Origin: Selaginella moellendorffii | Lineage: Eukaryota; Streptophyta; Lycopodiopsida; Selaginellales; Selaginellaceae | Reading direction: 5' to 3' | NCBI RefSeq assembly: GCF_000143415.4 | Contig: NW_003314302.1 | Location: forward strand, 868,214-932,213 | Length of the DNA: 64,000 bases | Shown: piece after piece, positions 10,664-21,239 of the stretch | Layout of the letters: each line of letters begins with the position of its first letter | Numbering within the stretch: the stretch's first letter is position 1 | Program-made: the position numbers and the translations under genes | The notes under the pieces: model-generated | The model's database searches: none | Seen by the model: the letters and a program-made list of their open reading frames with translations, nothing else | Told to the model about the DNA's origin: nothing

Positions 10664-11050
10664 TGTTAGGAATCCCCCAATTCATACCACATTCCTGAAT
10701 CTCACTGGATTTCTGACCTGCAAACCACATTCCTGATTCTCGAGACACTTCCCTATTCCTGACTCTTGAGACTTTTCCCTATTCCTAACTCTCTGATTTC
10801 TTGTACGATTCCCGAGTCTTGAGCCACATTCTTGATGATGATGTGGCGCCTCCTCGACCTCAGCTATATTTAGGCCGTCCTCGATCCAAGAGTGGTGGAG
10901 CTTCATCAACCTATAGTATATATAGGTTAGCCTTGTTCCATTTCTCCACAATTTGAATCAACAACAGTCTAAGGCTTCTTCTTTGTTTCCATTAGCTTTT
11001 CTCTTTGTCTTTTGCATTTTCCAGTCTTGATCTTGTTGGGGGTCTTGACA
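10664..11050 (+). repeat. 5' LTR of the Tf1/sushi-like chromovirus
   Basis: This LTR begins TGTTAGGAATCCCCC and ends GGTCTTGACA. It matches 24,683-25,073 over its full length with scattered, mainly transition, differences. A TATA-like run (TATAGTATATATAGG) lies near 10,915-10,930 and is the likely promoter. Confidence 0.88.
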
Positions 11051-11151
11051 GTTTGATTCAGATTGTGTTTTTTCATTTTTTTTTTCCTTTAGCTCATTTT
11101 GATTGTTTGACTGCCTTTGCCTTCTTTCCCCCTTTTTCTTTCTTTCTGCTG

Positions 11152-12736
11152 ATGGAGTCTCCAAGCCATCCTGATTTCTTTGCCGAAGTCCTTGCAAAAA
11201 TCCAGTCTGAATACCAAGCTGAAGGCGACCCTTCTTCGCATGCAGCCGGAGTTTGCTTCACTTTCAGCTCAAGGATCCAGCAAAGTCCTTGAACCAAAGG
11301 TGAGTTTCCTAGCGAAATTTTCAAGCAAGCGTTTGGAGCTTCGCGGATTCCTGAACCAGATGGAGCTGATCTTCGCACTTCAACATCGACGATACCCCAC
11401 TCTTGAGTCTCAAATCGGCGCAATTAGGACATTGATCAAAAGTGCAACTTTGTTATGGTTTTCTCCTCTTCTAGAGAAGAGCATGAAAGGGGTCGTGGTT
11501 CCGGAGCTGATGGATCTTCAATTGTTTAAAGAGAAGCTCGATGTAAGCTCCTGAGTTTGGACTTCCCGGGAGGTCACCCAGCCCAGTACTATTCAAACCC
11601 AAGGACGCTTAACCCAAATATCTCAAGACCCTTAACCGATTGGAAAAGGGGGTGCACTCTTGCTCATGGGCCCTTTCCCTCTATATTTAAACCCCAATGG
11701 ATCATCTTTCGAGTCGTTCCCTTTAGTTGTTTACAATCCACCACGCTTCCCTGCAAGTTCATGCCCTCGTGAACGGAAGCTGAGTGCCGCAGCTCTCCTG
11801 AGAGCCCCGCTCTCTTGACACCCTACCCCTCGGGTCGAGCCCAACGGGAGCAAACTGGACCAGCCAGATGTCAATCAACATGTGGTGCGATTCCCCTAGC
11901 CAACCAACAGAGTCGGACCTGAGACCTCTCTAATACCAAATGTAAGCTCCTGAGTTTGGACTTCCCGGGAGGTCACCCAGCCCAGTACTATTCAAACCCA
12001 AGGACGCTTAACCCAAATATCCCAAGACCCTTAACCGATTGGAAAAGGGGGTGCACTCTTGTTCATGGGCCCTTTCCCTCTATATTTAAACCCCAATGGA
12101 TCATCTTTCGAGTCGTTCCCTTTAGTTGTTTACAATCCACCACGCTTCCCTGCAAGTTCACGCCCTCGTGAACGGAAGCTGAGTGCCGCAGCTCTCCCGA
12201 GAGCCCGGCTCTCTTGACACCCTACCCCTCGGGTCGAGCCCAGCGGGAGCAAACTGGACCAGCCAGATGTCAATCAACATGTGGTGCGATTCCCCTAGCC
12301 AACCAACAGAGTCGGACCCGAGACCTCTCTAATACCAAATGTAAGCTCCTGAGTTTGGACTTCCCGGGAGGTCACCCAGCCCAGTACTATTCAAACCCAA
12401 GGACGCTTAACCCAAATATCCCAAGACCCTTAACCGATTGGAAAAGGGGGTGCACTCTTGTTCATGGGCCCTTTCCCTCTATATTTGAACCCCAATGGAT
12501 CGTCTTTCGAGTCGTTCCCTTTGGTTGCTTACACTCGAAGCATGTTTTGGCGAGACGGATCGGGTTCGGGCTGCTACCACAAAGATGAGACGTCTCTCCC
12601 AGGGGTCTCGTTCTGCCTCAATCTACGCTGCAGAGTTCCAACTCCTTACCTTGGACACTCAGTGGGATGAGCGGGCCCTAATTGACCAATTTCGTTTTGG
12701 CCTCAACAACGGTGTCAAAGATTTGTTGCTCACCAT
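11152..12736 (+). pseudogene. gag of the chromovirus, 5' part, split by a TRIM trimer
   Basis: Gag packages the element RNA. An ATG at 11,152 opens a frame (MESPSHPDFFAEVL) that shifts near 11,280 into a second frame carrying the capsid-like region (LELRGFLNQMELIF). It runs to KEKL at 11,541. It resumes after the TRIM insertion at about 12,534 with IYAAEFQLLTLDTQWDERAL and FGLNNGVKDLLL, the conserved retrotransposon gag core. It is cut again at 12,741 by the solo LTR. The 3' part lies at 20,260-20,634. Confidence 0.8.
11542..12533 (-). mobile_element. TRIM family A trimer: LTR-int-LTR-int-LTR
   Basis: Three 194-bp LTRs (11,542-11,735; 11,941-12,134; 12,340-12,533) alternate with two 205-bp internal regions, an exact 399-bp period. 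Each LTR starts TGTAAGC and ends TTTACA or CTTACA. The whole unit is flanked by one 5-bp target duplication, CTCGA (11,537-11,541 and 12,534-12,538), so it inserted once or was expanded in place by LTR recombination. On the minus strand each LTR end is followed by a TGGTATCAGAG/TGGTATTAGAG-type Met-tRNA primer site. Small ORFs here are chance frames. Confidence 0.92.
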
Positions 12737-13903
12737 GGAGGTGTAAGGGACTAAATTTTCCATTTGACTTTAGTCACTTAACCACACCTCTGACCACTTG
12801 GAGGAGTCTCATTGACAACCTCCATAAGTCCAACTCAGGACTTGGGGCTTGCTAGCCCCGAGAATGGCATCCATGCCACTCAACCTTAGCACTTGGTCCA
12901 AGTGCTCCACGTGTCCGATCCCATGATCGACACCCCAAGGTATCACCGACGTACCGGCCCGTTACGCTAAGGCCATGCCCATTTACCTTGGTCACACTGG
13001 TGGTCCAACACCACTTGCATCACCGTCTTGGCCCTCCAAGACTAGGCAAACCATCCGTGAGTGGTCATCTCAGATCCACTCCTTGGCATCCTTAGGATGC
13101 CCACCGACAAGGGGAATAGCCTTCCCCAATATCTCTCTGTCAATCCCCACTAAGTCCCTTTCTGCCCCTGGCCGTGTTTGCCAACACTGCCACTGGATCA
13201 AGACCCACAGGCCCGACCACTAAGTCCCACGGTCCTCTGGGACTTCCTCACCACACGACTGTGTCCTTGGTCACTACCCCAGAGGACTGCTCCTCTTCCT
13301 TTCCACAGTCTGGGCCTTTGGGACGACATTTCGGAACACCGTGGCCTTACACGAGCCACCTGGGTACTCTCTTCGCCTTCTGCCCTTGGGTGCTCTAGCC
13401 ATGGGCTTAGAGCGGGTTCTGTTGAGCTGAGGTATCCAAGTAGGTAGTGCCACCCACACTTGGACTAGGAGCATCGGCCAGTCGATCTCTCGGGGGAACT
13501 AGAGCCGGCTTTTGAACACTTCACCAAGCTACCCCGCTTGTCGGTCTGTGTTCACTCTAGTCTTGGACTTCCCAGTGGGCAGCTCATCACCCAACACTGG
13601 GTCTGGCCTTCCTGGGCCAAACTGGCCTTTCCTGGCCAAACTGGCCTTTCCTGGCCAAACTGGCTCCACTGCAGTCCTCCCCCTACTATACTTTTGGAGC
13701 TCACCAAACTGTAAGCAACCAAAGGGAATGACTTGAGAGACGATCCATGGGGTTCAAATATAGAGGGAAAGGGCCCATGAACAAGAGTGCACCCCCTTTT
13801 CCAATCGGTTAAGGGTCTTGGGATATTTGGAGTTAAGTGTCCTTGGGTTTGAATAGTACTGGGCTGGGTGACCTCCCGGGAAGTCCAAACTCAGGAGTTT
13901 AAA

Positions 13904-16900
13904 CTTGGTATCGAAGCTGTTCCTTAGTCCGACTTTTATTGGTGCTCAAGTATATTACCACTAGTGTTGGCATCGGAAGGTCCGAGGAGTGGGCCTATCC
14001 TTGAGGAGTAGCAAGTTGGGAAGACATGGCTCTCCATTACAGTTCATGTGTGAACTTGTAGACGAGGTGGTGGATAGAAAAGGGCCAATAATGGAACGAC
14101 TTTGGGATCTTGGGAACAGTGCAAGGTTTTCCTCATTGAGTTGAGGATGTGATCCGGATGAGCATTTGTCTCAGCAAATTGGCTAAGGTTGTTGTGGTAA
14201 ACAACTAAAGTTGGGATCACGGGAAAGATAGAGACTCCAAAACAATAAAGGAGTCACAAGATTATCCTCATATAGTTGAGGTTGGTGCTCATGAATGTGA
14301 GACCAAAGGTAATGACTGTGGAAGGTCAAATACGGAAGAGGACTCAAGTCCTTGAAATGGTAGCCGGGGCTACCTTTAATAAATGCTAGAACAACCCAAG
14401 GAGTTGGGGGGTGTACTTAGAGATGAGTGGTATTCTCATCACATAGACAAGTAGTCCTAAGGGGCAAAAGTTGCCCCCAGAGAATAAAATCAAGTGTCGG
14501 AGTAACACTTGTGAAAATAGTCCTTTTGAGTAGGACAGGAATGCAAGAAGTGTATTCCAGTGAGCTAGTGCCTCACAAGTGGGACCTTACGGGTCTGTGG
14601 ATTAACCAAGTCCAAAACTGCTAGATGACTCAAGTAGAGTCAAGGGATGGTCCTAAAAGGACTGATGGAAGCATTTGGACTGAGGTGTGTTGTACCCCAC
14701 AAAGGATGGGGGGGGGATCATAGGATCCAAGGATGAGAACAGAGGGTATCTCATCGATGGCAAAATGTGCCATGCTAAAGTTATGGGAAAGGTGTTCCCA
14801 GAAGAAAACAACTTTGACAGAAAGTTGTGTGTGACCTCTATGGTGCAGTGCTAACGGATGGTTGGCATGAGAAAGGGCAGTGTTGGTCTTGGCAAAGACT
14901 TAGACACGAAGGGAAAGTGTTATAGAGGGAGGCTCGTGGAGCCGATGGTGTGGAGACACCAAATGTGCCAAGGTGTGATACCTTGAGGCTATGTTGGTGG
15001 GTTCATGAGAACCCCTTGCCAAAGGAATCCCAATGGAAATGGGAATGGCATAGCCTAAGCTGCAGAGCATGCAGTTGGAGTGCGGTGACCCAGATAATGA
15101 TGGAGGTGTGCAAGCACCAAGCAATGAGTTGTAGGACTTGACAACTATGAGGCAACTAAGCAAGAGGTGCAAAATAACTGGTTAAACGGGTAGAAGGTAG
15201 CTACCCAAGACTTCTAGTATAGGGAAGTCGGATATACCCTTACGGGGGATAAGTTGCTTATGTTGCGATATAGTAAGTCAATGTCATAAAAGGAAATACT
15301 CATTGTCAAGAAAGCCATCATTGGGACACCCGAACACTTTAGAACACCAGAAGGTGGTGTTTGATGTCGCGAGGGCAATGGATAAAGCCCAAGGGACTAG
15401 CGAATGATGGATAGAAGGTGCTATCCAAATGTCCAAGGTTGCGGAGACAGGAGAGGACTGTCTACCCAAGTTGGACAAAACCAAAAATGGAATTTTGGCA
15501 AGGCTAGTGATGGGCATGTAAAGGCCCATAAGCAACAATGTAATCCCAGTGTGTGGGATTATAAGGTGAGCATACCCGGATTGAGGAACCACTCCCTGGG
15601 CTATTGGGTAGGTTCATCCCTAAGGATACTTGCTAAGGCATGATAGAAAGTGCAAAGCTATCCTCCTGGTCTGGAGGAGAATGACTGAAGGAAAGGTGTG
15701 AAGCCAAAGGCAAGTAGTATTGGGATGGAACTGAACCATAGAAATCAAAAGACATATCCAACAATGGTTATGAAAGTTGGGAGTGGAGAATCAAGAGGGT
15801 GCTCGAGGATGTTGTTGCTAGCAACCGTGATGCCAGGGAGAGTCTAAAATATGGAATTGTCCATGTTAGACTATATGGCAACTATAAAGCTTGCGAAAGG
15901 GGAGGCCTTAGCAAGCTGAGGGACAGAGTTCCTTCAAGGTTCCCAAAGACGATTCTAGGTAGCGTAGTACCTAGAAAGGCCAAGTGTAAATGGTTCATGG
16001 AACGCGCGAAATCAGAGTGGCGCAGCAGAAGCGTGGTCTTGAAGCTTGCCATGAGGCAAGGTTATCAAGGTTAGGGAAGTAGTTCCCGAGTGTTCAAAGA
16101 GAGGGCTTTGAACGAAAGTCGATGGTCAAGGACTTTCACGCTTATGCAGGAACCATGTTACAATGGTCGGAGGACTTGCCAAGTGAGATTGGCACGTCGG
16201 GGGAACAAAGACCCTAGTTGAAGGTGATAACTTCAAAAAGGGTGGGCCATGGGGCCGAGCATGGAGGAGTCCATGCATGATCACAGACATGTCAAGTGAG
16301 AGGACTTGGCAGTGTGGAGGAACTAGGTTCCTAAGCTGTGATCTGTAGCGCGCTTTAAAAATAAGTTGGTGCACCGGCGTGGGGAGTCACGCCAGGCATC
16401 TTGTGTGATGCCGTCCGTAGATGCATATACGGAGGTTGGGTTCGAGTCCCGACCCTCTAGTGCTTGGGTTCGAGTCCCAAATCACTAGGGCGTGGTGATG
16501 GTTTGGAATATGAGGACACTCATATTTCGGTTGTCATGGACTCTCAGTGGGGAGACTGGTTTGGGCACACCGCCAAGCGAGGGATGCCTCGGAGTCGTGA
16601 TGCACGGTTAGATTGCTTAGTGTGAAAGCTCGGCATATCTAACTTGAACGCTTTGGTGCAAGTGGCACCAAGGTCGTGGTGAGTGAGATGGGGACACCTA
16701 ATCTCAGTTGCTATGAACCCTTGGCCGTAAGGGCTAGCTTGGGTGCACCGCCAAGTGTGGGGGATGCCCCCGGGGTTATAGTCAACAACTTGGAGGTCTA
16801 GAAGACCAAGTACCTCTTGGCAACTCTGTTAAGGTGCCAAGGTGAGATCACTAGGTGATCTTGTGGCCAGATAAGGACAAGGTCCTTGGTTGGCTAAGGA

Positions 16901-17999
16901 ATGAAGTTCCTGGTTCAAAATGTTGAAATTAAACTATTTAAGATGGTGTGGCTTGGTTGTGATGACCAAGTGGGAAGAGCACCTAAGGGAAATAAACTAT
17001 GTCCGTGAGATGGCATAGTGAGTCCGAGGAAAGTAGTCTCTATAAAAGACCCATGGGAGGGTCACGAAGTTGGGCCATGGATAGAGCCCATAGCAGAAGA
17101 TGCTAAAGAGACGTACTAGGGGTGAACATCCTCCGGACTTGGCAAAAAAGAGTCTTTGCTATGGAACCGAAAGGATACCTCAAAAATGGAGGTAGCGATC
17201 CGATGTTGCTGGGTGCAACAATCAAGGATAGGAGCAAAGGACTAGTGGCCAAGTTTGGGCCATGGAATTTAATGGAAGGGACCCAAATGGCAAAGTTAGC
17301 CAAGGAACACTAATGTGTTTGATGCTAACGGCTTGTGGGAAAGGAAGTGGACTTCCAAGGATGGATTCTTAAGTGCTCCAATTTGGCGAAGTAAAAGCTC
17401 CAAGTGAGGGAGCGGTAAGGTAGCCAAATGATAGGGCCATGGACAGCCCTAGCACAAAGTATGATAAATGGAACTTAGTGCCCAAGGTGGCACGAAATAG
17501 AAGAGAGGATGAGGGTGCCCTCAAGTAATGAACTTCCTAGGATAGGGAAGTGGAGTCGCACAATCTGTGCAATGCAAGGTGTTGGAGACACCTAGGAAAT
17601 TGACTTCCAAAAATCAAAAGAGTAAAAGTTCCAAGGTGCAAACATTCAATAGATGGAAATTGAGACTACTCAAGAAGGAGTAGTGGGATTGACTTAGAGA
17701 AGGGTCTCTAAGAGGTTTAGCGAGAACTAAACCAATAAAAGGAGAGAACCACTACATGTGGTCCAATCAGTCTCTAAGTTGGGGAGACTACCTTCCTTAG
17801 AGGATAGGCAAGGCATGGTGAGCCTTTGGTGTCAAACTATTGAGGCATATGCAAAAGGCATGGTGAGCCTTCAATGTCAAACCATTGACGAATATTGGCT
17901 AGGTGCCAAGGATGGAAATGGTAACACATGCGAGTGTTACTTTACAAAATGGTTTACCGTTCGATGAGGACATCGAACTTCGTCTATGGGTGGTGGAGT
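13904..17999 (+). other. Non-coding internal region of the chimeric element
   Basis: I see no gag or pol motif in any frame across 4.1 kb; ORFs are below about 105 codons and unrelated to one another. The first 45 nt match the start of the internal region at 19,488. At 16,435-16,480 two closely spaced copies of GGGTTCGAGTCCC occur, the pattern of a tRNA T-arm or pol III B box. The same pair (GGGTTCAAATCCC, GGGTTCAAGTCCC) recurs at 50,020-50,070. The 3' end (GGGTGGTGGAGT before 18,000) could serve as polypurine tract for the LTR that follows. Confidence 0.55.
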
Positions 18000-19487
18000 T
18001 GTGAGACACAAAATCCCTAGGCCCCAAAGTGGAGCCGGAAAGGGTGCCACGTGGTAGTGGCTGAAGCGAGAGCCAAACGAGCGTAACACTTTTGGACCAA
18101 AAGCTCCGACTTGAAAAGTCAAGAGCGGGAGTGGAACTCCCAAAGAAGTGCTCGAGGAACGAGCACGAAGCGAGCAAAAAGCGAGGCTCCAAAAAAGGAC
18201 CCAAAAGGACCAACACATGACACGTGGAAGTGTCCGAGATGGACTCGAGTTGGAGTCCGAAGTGGAGTCCGAGATCAACATGTGGTGCGATTCCCCTAGC
18301 CAACCAACAGAGTCGGACCCGAGACCTCTCTGATACCAAATGTAAGCTCCTGAGTTTGGACTTCCCGGGAGGTCACCCAGCCCAGTACTATTCAAACCCA
18401 AGGACGCTTAACTCCAAATATCCCAAGACCCTTAACCGATTGGAAAAGGGGGTGCACTCTTGTTCATGGGCCCTTTCCCTCTATATTTGAACCCCATGGA
18501 TCGTCTCTCAAGTCGTTTCCTTTGGTTGCTTATAGTTTGGTGAGCTCCAAAAGTATAGTAGGGGGAGGACTACAGTGGAGCCAGTTTGGCCAGGAAAGGC
18601 CAGTTTGGCCCAGGAAGGCCAGACCCAGTGTTGGGTGATGAGCTGCCCACTGGGAAGTCCAAGACTAGAGTGAACACAGACCGACAAGCGGGGTAGCTTG
18701 GTGAAGTGTTCAAAAGCCGGCTCTAGTTCCTCCGGGAGATCGACTGGCCGATGCTCCTAGTCCAAGTGTGGGTGGCACTACCTACTTGGATATTTGGTGT
18801 GGCTCAACGGAACCCGCTCTAAGCCCATGGCTAGAGCACCCAAGGGCAGAAGGCGAGGAGAGTACCCAGGTGGCTCGCGTAAGGCTACGGTGTTCCGAAA
18901 TGTCGTCCCAAAGGCCCAGACTGTGGAAAGGAAGAGGAGCAGTCCTCTGGGGTAGTGACCAAGGACACAGTCGTGTGGTGAGGAAGTCCCAGAGGACCGT
19001 GGGACTTAGTGGTCGGGCCTGTGGGTCTCGATCCAGTGGCAGTGTTGGCAAACACGGCCAAGGGCAGAAAGGGACTTAGTGGGGACTGACAGAGGGATAT
19101 TGGGGAAGGCTATTCCCCTTGTCGGTGGGCATCCTAAGGATGCCAAGGAGTGGATCTGAGATGACCACTCACGGATGGTTTGCCTAGTCTTGGAGGGCCA
19201 AGACGGTGATGCAAGTGGTGTTGGACCACCAGTGTGACCAAGGTAAATGGGCATGGCCTTAGCGTAACGGGCCGGTACGTCGGTGATACCTTGGGGTGTC
19301 GATCATGGGATCGGACACGTGGAGCACTTGGACCAAGTGCTAAGGTTGAGTGGCATGGATGCCATTCTCGGGGCTAGCAAGCCCCAAGTCCTGAGTTGGA
19401 CTTATGGAGGTTGTCAATGAGACTCCTCCAAGTGGTCAGAGGTGTGGTTAAGTGACTAAAGTCAAATGGAAAATTTAGTCCCTTACA
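18000..19487 (+). mobile_element. Family B LTR in the opposite orientation, with a truncated TRIM inside
   Basis: The segment starts TGTGAGACACAAAATCCC and ends AGTCCCTTACA; it is the reverse complement of the solo LTR at 12,742/20,254. A family A LTR (18,341-18,534) and part of a TRIM internal region (about 18,271-18,340) sit inside it. They lie at the same CAAAC/GTTTG site as the insertion in the other B copy. The inverted pair 12,742-13,903 / 18,341-19,487 makes a long palindrome about 1.15 kb per arm. A primer-binding site follows at once at 19,488. Confidence 0.75.
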
Positions 19488-20259
19488 ACTTGGTATCGGA
19501 GCAGTCTCGGGTCCGACTCTATTGGTTGGCTAAGGGAATCACACCACATGTTGATTGACATCTGGCTGGTCCAGTTTGCTCCTACTGGGCTCGACCCGAG
19601 GGGTAGGGTGTCAAGAGAGCGGGGTTCTCGGGAGAGCTGCGGCTCTCAACTTCCGTTCACGAGGGCGTGAACTTGCAGGGAAGCGTGGTGGATTGTAAAC
19701 AACCAAAGGGAACGACTTGAGAGACGATCCATGGGGTTCAAATATAGAGGGAAAGGGCCCATGAACAAGAGTGCACCCCCTTTTCCAATCGGTTAAGGGT
19801 CTTGGGATATTTGGAGTTAAGCGTCCTTGGGTTTGAATAGTACTGGGCTGGGTGACCTCCCGGGAAGTCCAAACTCAGGAGTTTACACAAACCCCCAGGG
19901 TCTGGGAGACGAACGCTTTGGGCTTTCACCCTCTCAGACTCGGACTCGAGCTCGGACCCGGTCCCGGTCCCGGTCCCGGTCTCGGTCTTGACTTCGGACT
20001 CCATCTCGAATCCATCTCGGACACTTCCACGTGTCATGTGTTGGTCCTTTTGGGTCCCTTTTTGGAGCCTCGCTTTTTGCTCGCTTCGTGCTCGTTCCTC
20101 GAGCACTTCTTTGGGAGTTCCACTCCCGCTCTTGACTTTTCAAGTCGGAGCTTTTGGTCCAAACGTGTTATGCTCGTTTGGCTCTCGCTTCAGCCACTAC
20201 CACGTGGCACCCTTTCCGGCTCCACTTTGGGGCCTAGGGATTTTGTGTCTCACAGGAGG

Positions 20260-20634
20260 ATCCCAAAGACTTGTTGGATGCCATCAACAAAGCTGTTCGA
20301 TGTGACAATCGTCTCTTTGAGCATCGTCAGGAAAGTCGCCGTGCCGCTGTTTTTCTGTCCCAGACTTAGGAATCCCAGCTTGAGTCTTTGGGGCACACTC
20401 CTGAACCTACTGCTCCGGTCCCGATGGATATTTCTGGTACTCCCCGACTCATCAAAGGGAAGTTGAGTCATGCTGAGAAGCAATGTCGAATATCTCATAA
20501 TCTTTGCCTCTACTATGCTGATCCTAATCACAAAGCAGCTATGTGTCCCAAGAAGCCTCCCCGACTACTCGAGTTCACTCTGCCTCAAAATCCACCTTTG
20601 TTGCAATTGGGAAACGACCATGTCCAAACAGAGT
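20260..20634 (+). pseudogene. gag of the chromovirus, 3' part with damaged zinc knuckle
   Basis: This continues gag after the GGAGG duplication (DPKDLLDAINKAVRCDNRL). A stop interrupts it near 20,368, then the frame runs MDISGTPRLIKGKLSHAEK and a CCHC-like knuckle. The knuckle reads CLYYADPNHKAAMC, where the second Cys of the usual C-x2-C is Tyr. The frame stops at 20,634. It is part of the element at 10,664-25,073. Confidence 0.75.
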
Positions 20635-20639
20635 AGGAG

Positions 20640-21230
20640 CTGTCTGTTTGGACTCCCCAAATAAAAATCACTTTTCTTCTTTATCAAGCTCCTCACCACC
20701 TTTCATCAAAGCCACCACCAATACCCGCAACTTCCGCGTCCCATGTCTCCTTTCTTTCACCGGACAATCAGGACTCAAGGTTTTGGCGCTACTGGACTCG
20801 GGTGCAACTTCCTGCTTCATGGACATGGACTTTGCTGCCCGACATCATGTTCCTCTTTCTTCTACCATACGGGATCTGAGGGTTGAAGGCATCGGCGGGC
20901 ATTTTGTGTCTCCATCTTCTAGACTTAGGGAAATGTTGCCTGTTCGAGTACACATCGGGTCCACCGTCACCGATATCACCTTCAACATCATCAACAGCAA
21001 GTCCTCCTTTATGGTGCTTGGTCTTCCTTGGTTTCAACTACATCAGCCTCAGATCTGTTGGAAGGAATTACAACTCATCTCTCCCACATCACCATCTCCC
21101 ACGACTTCCCCTATTGTTCATCGAGTCCAAATCAGGAAAAGTTTCCTAAACTCAAATCGGGGTTCTGTTCTTGACTCTACGAAGTTTTCACCCTCTTCTT
21201 GTTCCTCTCTTCCATCTTACACTAGATAGT
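20640..21230 (+). pseudogene. Aspartic protease domain of the chromovirus
   Basis: The frame from 20,543 reads LLDSGATSCFMDMDFAARHHVPL near 20,790-20,855, with the DSGA active-site motif of retrotransposon proteases. It then reads VLGLPWFQLHQPQICW near 21,015-21,060, the usual partner LG-PW segment. It ends at a stop at 21,229 before the RT region. The protease would cut the Gag-Pol polyprotein. Confidence 0.75.
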
Positions 21231-21239
21231 ATCCTCGTC

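Larger units (their letters stand above)
13710..19887 (+). mobile_element. Chimeric short-LTR element (family A LTRs around family B parts)
   Basis: Two 194-bp family A LTRs in the same orientation (13,710-13,903 and 19,694-19,887) bound 6.2 kb. They are flanked by the 5-bp duplication CAAAC (13,705-13,709 and 19,888-19,892). The first LTR is followed by CTTGGTATCGAAGC, a Met-type primer site. Inside are a 4.1-kb non-coding region, a whole family B LTR (18,000-19,487), a second primer site (ACTTGGTATCGGAGC at 19,488) and a 206-bp TRIM-type internal region. The order LTR-A/int/LTR-B/int/LTR-A mirrors the TRIM trimer at 11,542, but with a B LTR in the middle. It looks like a template-switch or recombination product. 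Confidence 0.75.
12742..20254 (-). mobile_element. Solo LTR of family B in the chromovirus gag, itself split
   Basis: The left part (12,742-13,709) starts TGTAAGGGACTAAA and the right part (19,888-20,254) ends TTTGTGTCTCACA. The outer flanks carry the 5-bp duplication GGAGG (12,737-12,741 and 20,255-20,259), and gag resumes in register after it. Joined, the two parts correspond to the uninterrupted copy at 6179-7625, so the split is due to element A (13,710-19,887). There is no second LTR of this orientation and no internal region in between, hence a solo LTR left by recombination. Confidence 0.85.

Noticed and set aside
11557-12588. 71-124-codon plus-strand ORFs repeated in tandem
   Set aside because: They are chance frames across the TRIM LTRs on the non-sense strand and simply repeat with the 399-bp unit.
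16430-16485. Functional tRNA genes
   Set aside because: Only the T-arm/B-box motif is present; there is no acceptor stem, D-arm or anticodon arm in a cloverleaf.
12742-20254. A single 7.5-kb LTR retrotransposon with LTRs at both ends
   Set aside because: The outer parts are the two halves of one LTR (they join to match 6179-7625), not two LTRs; the inside is a separate insertion with its own CAAAC duplication.
19852-20466. 204-codon plus-strand ORF
   Set aside because: It crosses the end of a TRIM LTR, a solo LTR and the restart of gag in the wrong frame; there is no protein motif.
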